DNA of 64,000 nucleotides from contig NW_026570248.1 of NCBI RefSeq assembly GCF_019649055.1, forward strand, positions 558,001-622,000. Direction: 5' to 3'. This stretch comes from Paramacrobiotus metropolitanus (Eukaryota; Tardigrada; Eutardigrada; Parachela; Macrobiotidae). Under the pieces are notes generated by a model. The model worked only from the letters and a program-made list of their open reading frames with translations, did no database searches and was not told where the DNA came from. The translations under genes were made by a program, and so were the position numbers. Shown piece by piece: positions 49,149 to 64,000 of the stretch; the first letter of the stretch is position 1; each line of letters starts with the position of its first letter.

Positions 49149-50916
49149 CATTGCTATAACTAAACCACAGATCGGTGCTTTCCGGATTTTCTAGATCCAA
49201 ACAAGTGACTTTTGCTAAACGTTTTTTAGCATGTTTCGATATATAAGCTTTCTAGCAGAAAACATGCACAATAATGTATATTACATCATTAATAAAGAAG
49301 CTTTTTCATTCAAATTTCGGTTTCAATTTTTTTATTTTTTCGATGAATACCCCGGCCCGAGAGGATCGCATCACACCATTGTGCAGCTCAATTCTCTCTG
49401 TGTCAAGTAATGGTTGGGAAAACACGTACCCGGCCATCGTTTTCAACCATTCCCGTTTTCCCAAACCCACTTTTTACGCATAATGAGTAGATTGAGTCAA
49501 CGCTTAAATCGGCTTAAGAATAAGTGATGTTATTGTTTTCTTAATTTAATAGTGGTACCGGACATACACGAGTTATTTGACGTATTGGATTCTTTCGTAT
49601 TTTAGGTCATAACAAACCCACGGTGCACACTGCATACTCCTAGCTAGCGGAGAAGAAAACGTAAAGACAGTCATAATAGTAATGATAATACTGCGTTGAC
49701 GAATGCAGCGCACTGCTTGCGGCAAAAAACAACATGGGTCGCGTTTGACTGCTTACATTTGGCTTGTAAAGATTAATTTTATATTATTCGACTTACCTGA
49801 TTGTGAGCACGCGTACGAGTACATATGTGCTTCGGCACCTTTTACTGCTCAGCAAGGTAAAAATGGTAAATAATGGCACATCGCTGACGATGTTAAAGTA
49901 CACCTGCTTTACAATGGCGAAAAGTCTATAACGAGTGTACGCTCGTGATCGTTCACGCTGACGGAAAAACGATTGACGTGCATTAGCACAAGGTTTCATG
50001 CATATGTTTCTTTACCACGGAAGAGTACTCGCAGTGGACTGTAAATTCTTGTGATGCTCGTCTTTGCATCACAAGCTAATACAGCTGTAATACCAGTTCT
50101 GCCATTATAAACTTTTCAAAACCAAGGGTTTTCAAAGAACTAGCTTCTGGGAATTTTCTGTGGGAATCATAAAGTTAGTTACACTATATTGCACTATTCC
50201 TCCCTTACAGATTCTGGAAGGAGCTGTCAGTTTCTTCTTCTTATTACTGTACGTTACCTTTTGAAGATTGTTCCGAGGTTCATAATCTCGTAGATTTTTA
50301 ATTTTTTAATTTTTTTTTTATGTGTAATTAGTTTCTTATCGGATACTTTCGGGAATTCGGGGTGATATGGATCATACTATTACAGTACTTACAAAGTTAC
50401 ACATGATTTAATTTCACTTTGATTTCAATTAACGTTTTGAAGTTTGTTTTGGTGAACGGTGAACGTTAACAATGGCTTTGTATCTAAAAGATTGTTTTTT
50501 GCATCTCCACTTTGTGCTCGGGTACATTTCTTTAATGTCGGCTACTTGATGTAAAAAATGAATTTTTCCAGAACGGGACAATACGTCCGATTTGACCGGT
50601 AAACGTAGAAGAAATCACTTAAACCAGAATGCATCCCTACAAGGAACTCGGCTATCGCGCGTACTTATCAGAAAGCCTTTCTCCACGGGATATCGCGCTA
50701 CTTCGCTTGTTCGCCATTCTGGAATTGCTACTGGGATTCACAATAACGACACTCGAATCCATTGGTATATTGTAGATGCGAATGCGAGCTTCTCAGTCTA
50801 ATAAGGATCCCATAACGAGCAAAAATGCAGTTGTGCTGAATATATACGTAGTGCCTATGAACAGCCGCGTAAAGCCTCCTTCATATGCACTACGACCCAG
50901 TTATTAATTACTACTG

Positions 50917-50970
50917 TAACAATGAGATTAACTATAACAATGAGATTAACGGTAACAATGAGATTAACTA
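50917..50970 (+). repeat. 18-bp tandem repeat, three copies
   Basis: Units TAACAATGAGATTAACTA at 50917-50934, 50935-50952 (last two bases GG) and 50953-50970. Confidence 0.9.
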
Positions 50971-51119
50971 CGGTACAGTGCGACTAAAATATTTAATGCG
51001 CCTTGTATACCTTACACGTTAATGTTCTGTGCTCCACGTATTATTTCTTTATGTTTTTATCCTTCATTTCTGTATTGTTTTGTTCATAATAAATTTACTC
51101 GAGTGTTTCCTTCTACCAG

Positions 51120-51724
51120 CATACATGCTCGAGGGAAATGTCGAGCATCCGTTCGTATCCGGGATGGGGGTGGTCAGTGGCATTTCCGTCGTCTTCGCCG
51201 GTTTGTGTGCCCTGTTGAACTCGCGACGCTGGACTTCGGATGGGCGAACTCGTTGCATAGCCATCAGCCACATCGCTGTCGGCATCATGGCCGCTGTGAA
51301 CACGCTGTTAATCTTTATCATCCGCTGTATGAATCTTCCACTGGTGCCCCTAACGGGATATTTCGATAATTCCATGGGGCAGGTACCGCCTGAACAAGAC
51401 AACCAATTGCTTAAAGCCCTCCCATGGTGGGACGAGGAGAACCTCAAATACGTTTCCCTGGTGTTGTACATTGTTAGTTTTATGACCTTGGGAGCGTCCA
51501 TTGGCGTGGGAGTGGCGGTGTACCGAACCGTCGCCAGTTGGTTAGCGGATGCCGGCAATTCTGATGGTCACTCGGTGCTGGTCAGTGAAATGTCCGTGAG
51601 CCGCTCGGTTATCGCTGGCAACGCGGATGGGGATAAGGAACGAAAAGCAGCGACAGTCACCAACATAGAGGCCACGGTCAACGGTCTTTACCGGCGTCTG
51701 CAGGAGGAAGACGAGGAGTACTAA
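51120..51724 (+). CDS. Multi-pass membrane protein, terminal exon (family not recognised)
   Basis: A strong 3' splice site (TTTCCTTCTACCAG, ending 51119) opens an exon with about 200 codons in phase 1 to the stop TAA at 51722-51724. An ATG at 51125 (MLEGNVEHPFVSG) could be the start if upstream exons are non-coding. Three hydrophobic helices are clear: GMGVVSGISVVFAGLCALL, CIAISHIAVGIMAAVNTLLI and YVSLVLYIVSFMTLGASIGV. A polar loop with PWWDEENLK lies before the third. The tail is hydrophilic and ends EEEDEEY-like (LQEEDEEY). A fourth helix in a missing upstream exon would give a tetraspan layout. I do not recognise the family. Confidence 0.6.
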
Positions 51725-59162
<7,438 letters not shown>

Positions 59163-61943
59163 CAAACACATATTATCCTGTGCAAACACATTGCGCATGT
59201 TTGTTTGGCGCTAAAATTAGGCAGTGGTTACTTTTGGATCGGTGGAGAATATGTCGACTTAGCAGATTGCAGGTGTCACTCTAACTCCAATGAGTATGTA
59301 TTTAAATTTTCAGTTTGTGAATGTATCCACTTCTTTAATCCACATAACTTGTGTATCTTATTTTATTTCTGTTTAAAGTGTCACTATGGGATCCATATCT
59401 ATAAACTTCGATGTGTGTTTTGTATGTAGCTCGTATTGTATTACACGGTAATCACACGGTGAAACGAGAATTGTCCATTTTAATAAGTATATTCACCACA
59501 TACAGTGTTTAGCAAAATTAATGAGGAATGTAAAGACTCTTGGCAAAACTAATAATTACACGACATGCAATATCATAATGTATACCAGAAATTAAAACTT
59601 GTCTAACCAGGTCTAGAGTATCGTTTAATAGTGTTATGTATAACTAATAGTAATCTAACCTAGAAAAATGAAAAAATAAATGGAAACACAAATTTCTTCA
59701 GGCAATTGTAACCTTCCAGTGCGCTATGCGCTAATTTAACGGCTACATAAAAGCGTTGTTGACAACGCAGACTCCCATAAATTACAGCATCGAAAGACTT
59801 TCTTCCCCAGAATTTAGTTTGTTGCGTAATGGCATGAGACGTTTCATAAAATTTCCCTTTGCCGTTTTGTTTAACCGACGACATGATGTATATTTTCGTA
59901 GCGGATAATACTATTACTGAAATAATTTAAGCAAGGTATATTGCAAACTGTAAAGGCCAGCACAAACATCTGTTTCCGCAGTTCGGTGTTTCGTGTTTTC
60001 TACCGATTTGCAATCCTCGTAAGCGAAGCGGCCTACGTATGCCAACACCGTCGGCTGTAAACTAATACTACCTGAGAAATGCTTGCATATGGAAGGAGGG
60101 AAACGATAAAGCAACACTTGTTTCGAGTTTAAAGTTGCTCTCACTTCAAACCTGCACAACTTCGGCTTTTGTGATATGGTTTACATGTTTTCATTACCAG
60201 CGTATCCACTTCCAGAGACAATACTGCTACTTATTGCCGTTTCGTGTATTGGTCGTACTGTTATAGAATACAGATATGTACAATTCAAGCGGCAGCTTGA
60301 ATTGTACATATCTGTATTCTATAACAGTACGGAACACATCCACATTTATATACGACTTGCGTAGGCGGTGTAGGTGGGTATGCATGCAACACGATAGGTG
60401 ACATTGTGACAAGTTAACAACGATGCAAATACATTTTTATTGTCCGCACAACCAATTTTCTTTATGAATTTGTAAGGATTTTGAATGCAAGATAAGTGAA
60501 AATATTTTGGCAGTTTTTTTGTGTACACGTGCAATACGATGTACGACGATTGTACGTACTTGAAATTTTCGTTTTTATCAAAACGTCATTTACAACACAT
60601 TTGCCTCCCAATTCTCCGTCATGTGGCACTATTCCTGCTTTGTAAAGGAAAGTTTATCATGCGTGAGAAAGCGAGTATTAATGCAGGAAAAATTAAATAC
60701 AGCTGAATCACGGTTGCGTATATCGAACACGAGGACAATGTGGAATCAACAGAAAAGTCCTTATTTTGACCACGATTGTAAAACAGCAAAAGGTATCTGT
60801 TACGGAAATGAATTTCTCATCGGCTAATGTTACCGGGTGCACATAATGGCAACAGCGGATGCATACGTGAGAGAAATTAGTCTGCGGAAGAAGGTCTTTA
60901 TGCGGCGTATGCTGACAACATTGTGCGTTGGAAGCGCCTCCATAGAAATGACAGGATCCAAGCCAGTTTGTATAAAGTACAATAAATACTTTATGAAATC
61001 CGATCTCTCTGGCTTTGTCAAGATTTTGCACCATCTCCATACACATACACATCACACAGCTCGGCACAAATCTCAGGTGTTGCAAAGTGAATTCAACCAT
61101 TTGTCGGCCGCAGTTAAGACTCTTTACTTTAACACTGCATTAACTGCTTCGACTCAGCTTAAATTTATAAGCCGCCTTGAAGGACTAGTCATAAACAGTT
61201 GATTTTATGATTATTTTTTTCGTCTTCTGTGTGTTTCGTTATCTTTGTTCAAATTGATGAGACACAAGAGGATTTTAACACCGCCAACAATAGAAGACTT
61301 ACTTTGCATTATATTACTTCTGTATTATCACATTGAGAGGAGATTAGGAACGGCGTGAGAACAAAGCGGATTACAGGGGACAAACTAAAAACTGTCAATA
61401 AAATGCTGTGAAAAAGCTCGTATGCAAACATAGAAACTTTACGCAAAATAGTATCTCCACCAACCAGCACTTGACAACATGACATTTTATCGCTTACGCA
61501 AGAACAATGTAGGTAGCAGGAGTCAGCATAAACCACAACACACTTAAACAGCGAAACCGCTCTCCCTTCGTGACCTTCGACTTTACTCTCGACAATACAA
61601 TATATAACATCACCAACAAACATGGAAAAAAACGAGTATAACCTTCCGCATGAAACTCTTAATTATTGTAACATGCACAGTGGTTTCACTTCTTTATAGG
61701 TGTGGAATCAATTAAGCAAACAGCTCGGTGAATATGCACCCAGTATAATTAACAGCCGTAGAAAACATTACCACTACAATGGAACGTATCCCAAAAGTAA
61801 TAAAACTACAGCAGACGAAAATCCATAGTATGGATTCCTTACACATCCAAAAAAAATAAAAATCGCAATGCCATAAATCACTTACAAAATTTCAACACAG
61901 CAACGATCATTTAAGAAACATCAGAATTCCCTTTTCTCGATTA
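59163..61943. other. Intergenic region between DMRT and RFC1 (tail to tail)
   Basis: 3' flanks of two convergent genes. The notable content is the perfect 37-bp hairpin at 60254-60331. Other open frames (up to 130 codons on the minus strand at 60708-61100) have no recognised product. Confidence 0.6.
60254..60331. repeat. Perfect 37-bp inverted repeat with a four-base loop
   Basis: The arm 60254-60290 (starting CGTACTGTTATAG) is the exact reverse complement of 60295-60331. The loop is GGCA at 60291-60294. A 78-base palindrome this clean would fold into a single uninterrupted hairpin. The arms are AT-rich with internal GTAC, unlike a coding or tRNA sequence. Confidence 0.9.
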
Positions 61944-64000
61944 TCATTTTTTTCCTCGTCGAGATGTTCCAGTTACACCGCCTGCACCCCGCCCTCCTCC
62001 ACGGCCACCTCTTCCGGCTCCCCCCTTCGCTGACGATGATTTGGCAGCCGATGAGGTCTTGGCCTTAACCTTAATCATGGTATCCTTCTCCACATTATCA
62101 TCTTCCTTATCTTCATCATCGGCTGCAGTTGTCAGAGCAGCCGCGGTTTCCTCGTCCAGCAAATCTGTTTCCGCGTCACCTCCCGCTCGAGCCCGTGATG
62201 ATTTTTTCACTTCAGCAGAGGAATAAGGATTAAGATGAGTGCCTTTATTTAACTGCCGAGTAAGAGTGGATTTGACCTGAAAAATTTAAACATTCGTATC
62301 ATTACAAGATTCGCGATCATTCGCTGCACCTGCTTAAATCGAACGAAAGTTAGGAAACTAACAATTATACAGTTATTTAAATACCAGACTGTATATCATG
62401 TTTCAAACCGGATAAACTATTTTGACGGAAAGTACCCATACTATGCCTTACACATAAAATTCTGCTGCAGTATTCTAAAACAAAGCTAGAATATGTACAA
62501 ACTTACCGAAGCGGGAACATCCTTCATGGGATCATCGTCTTTTCCTCCCCATGAAGTGACTTCCAACACAGAATCAATATCTTCCCGTAACATATCATAG
62601 GCATTAACGAAATCGGCTACTTTGTCCACACCCTCAGCACCATCCTTTTTCAAGGGAACAGTTAATGCTTTTCGCATTACCGGCAAATAATCTAGCACTA
62701 AGCCAGTGAAACTTGACGAAACTCTGCCAATCCAGATAAATGCATGTTACAAGAGCAAAGAAAATGTGATGACACGAACGAAAATCTGGAAGTTAACCTT
62801 ACCTTAGTCGCATATGGGTTTGCAATTCTTGTGCTAATCGTTTGTTCTTATTACTGGACGAATTCTTTCCCAGCCATTGCGGAAAATTGATCATGCCTCC
62901 CATAGCTCCCCGCATCAAATTTCCCGGTATCACTGCCGAAAAAACAGCCTACAACAAGAGAACCATTCAAGTTCAATGGAAAAACTGATCAAACTATCTT
63001 TAAGCTTGAGAGATAGACACTTTCATCCTTTACGTGCAACCTCTATCTATAACCTTAGAACCGAAAAATTAACAGTTTCTATCGTCAAAAATTAATAACA
63101 TTTCTTCAGATCATATCAAGGGTGGTTCAATTAACTAATTCAAAAATTGATGATATTGAATTTATGCGCTAATCTCTTTGTAACTTACATGCTGTGGCAA
63201 CAAATGCCAACTTTGCTTTGACCTAACTTCGGCGTCAATCATATCCGAAATGGAAAAGCTCTCGGCAGCCTTGCTTAAATTATCCAAGACTTCATATTTG
63301 TTCACGTTGGCGTAAGGATGAACTTGCAGATAGTTCTCGAAGATGAACAAAGGTACAAAGTTATAATCTTCAAAATACAAGTCCATCTTTTCGTTTATAA
63401 AATCGCCTGGTCGAGATCCTTTAGGAGCTGCAAACATCAGACGGCACGCTTCAAACGCTCCCATTTTAATGCTATCTTTCTCTGAAGACGCTGCATTCGC
63501 TTTGGCTTCATCATATGTCATCGTCTTTTTTGACGATGTCCAGGTGTACAAGTTATGCAGTACTTGACGGATATCATGACGGGACATTTCGATGATTACA
63601 TCCAAAGCGTTTGGTTTAATATTAATACCTTCCTTCGCGCATATCGACAACATGGCACCCTATCAACGAAATCTTGCAAAACAGAATGCGATCTAATAAC
63701 AGAATTTTATTTACCCTTATTGGCTCAAGCCGAGGACGCTGGAAACGCAAATCATAACAGTACCCTGCTAACGAACGCATCTTCTGGCTTTGACGGTCAT
63801 TGCAAATGCAGATCACTGGAATCTTGCAATTCTTGATAAGTTGTATAACTTCCTAAATCAATTATCAGGTACAACTTATAATCTAATAAAAAATAGTGCA
63901 AATGCTTTTTACCTGCACTCCACCGCGATCTTCATTTCCAGCCATTCCATCAACTTCGTCCATAATGATGGCACTTTTAACAGCCGCCCCCTCCTGATAT
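61944..64000 (-). CDS. RFC1: Replication factor C subunit 1, C-terminal part (partial)
   Basis: RFC1 is the large subunit of the clamp loader that places PCNA on DNA during replication and repair. Six exons on the minus strand: 64000-63913 (continuing off the right edge), 63852-63715, 63659-63189, 62948-62803, 62723-62507, 62276-61944; all phases agree. The first exon carries the Walker B region SAIIMDEVDGMAGNEDRGG of the AAA+ domain. Then follow IPVICICNDRQ and DLRFQRPR (sensor 1/SRC-like region), HDIRQVLHNL (sensor 2 area) and the RFC1-specific C-terminal domain (SKQSWHLLP, FPQWLGKNSSSNK, SWGGKDDDP). The tail is acidic, then lysine- and glycine/arginine-rich, ending TSRRGKK. The N-terminal BRCT region and Walker A lie outside the window. 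Confidence 0.95.

Larger units (their letters stand above)
48983..51119. other. ELAPOR 3' flank and upstream part of the 51120 gene
   Basis: AATAAA at 49143-49148, about 160 bases after the ELAPOR stop, is a good polyadenylation candidate. Further right, three 18-bp repeats lie at 50917-50970. One or more upstream exons of the membrane-protein gene at 51120 should lie here, but I could not place one with confidence. Confidence 0.55.

Noticed and set aside
51029-51119. Hydrophobic N-terminal extension of the 51120 gene that looks like a first transmembrane helix
   Set aside because: It has no ATG and is the T-rich polypyrimidine end of an intron, which always translates as Phe/Leu/Val. A strong acceptor ends at 51119.

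Overview
The window is animal nuclear DNA. It holds seven recognisable metazoan genes, an eighth multi-exon membrane-protein gene I cannot name, and one unidentified first exon at the left edge. All have GT-AG introns, many only 55-130 bases long. Gene content (talin, srGAP, SPSB3, CRISP, ELAPOR/KIAA1324, a DMRTA-type DM factor, RFC1) and compact introns with kilobase intergenic gaps suggest an invertebrate, perhaps an ecdysozoan. I cannot name the species from sequence alone.

Layout, left to right: 519-684 (-) first coding exon of an unidentified gene leaving the window. 685-8577 non-coding, with a perfect 29-bp hairpin and a roughly 760-bp inverted-repeat element. 8578-22235 (+) a complete 36-exon talin gene. 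24223-36549 (+) a complete 15-exon srGAP gene whose 55-base first coding exon lies 4.9 kb upstream of the rest. 38791-39722 (-) SPSB3. 41052-42855 (-) a six-exon secreted CRISP. 45019-48982 (+) a four-exon ELAPOR. 51120-51724 (+) the last exon of a multi-pass membrane protein. 56541-59162 (+) a three-exon DMRTA-type transcription factor. 61944-64000 (-) the last six exons of RFC1, the clamp-loader large subunit.

The genes do not form an operon or pathway; this is an ordinary mixed neighbourhood. Talin (integrin-actin linkage) and srGAP (membrane curvature and Rho/Rac control) both act on the cytoskeleton, but their adjacency need not mean anything. I found no new defence or biosynthetic system, CRISPR array, rRNA or tRNA.

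The observations most worth a second look are two single-base frame breaks in otherwise intact conserved genes. Talin exon 30 lacks one base and ELAPOR exon 4 has one extra base. Both look more like assembly errors than decayed genes. Other points are two perfect long hairpins (29-bp and 37-bp arms), a non-autonomous transposon-like inverted-repeat element, a small GC-hairpin repeat, and many GTAC-centred short palindromes in the non-coding DNA.
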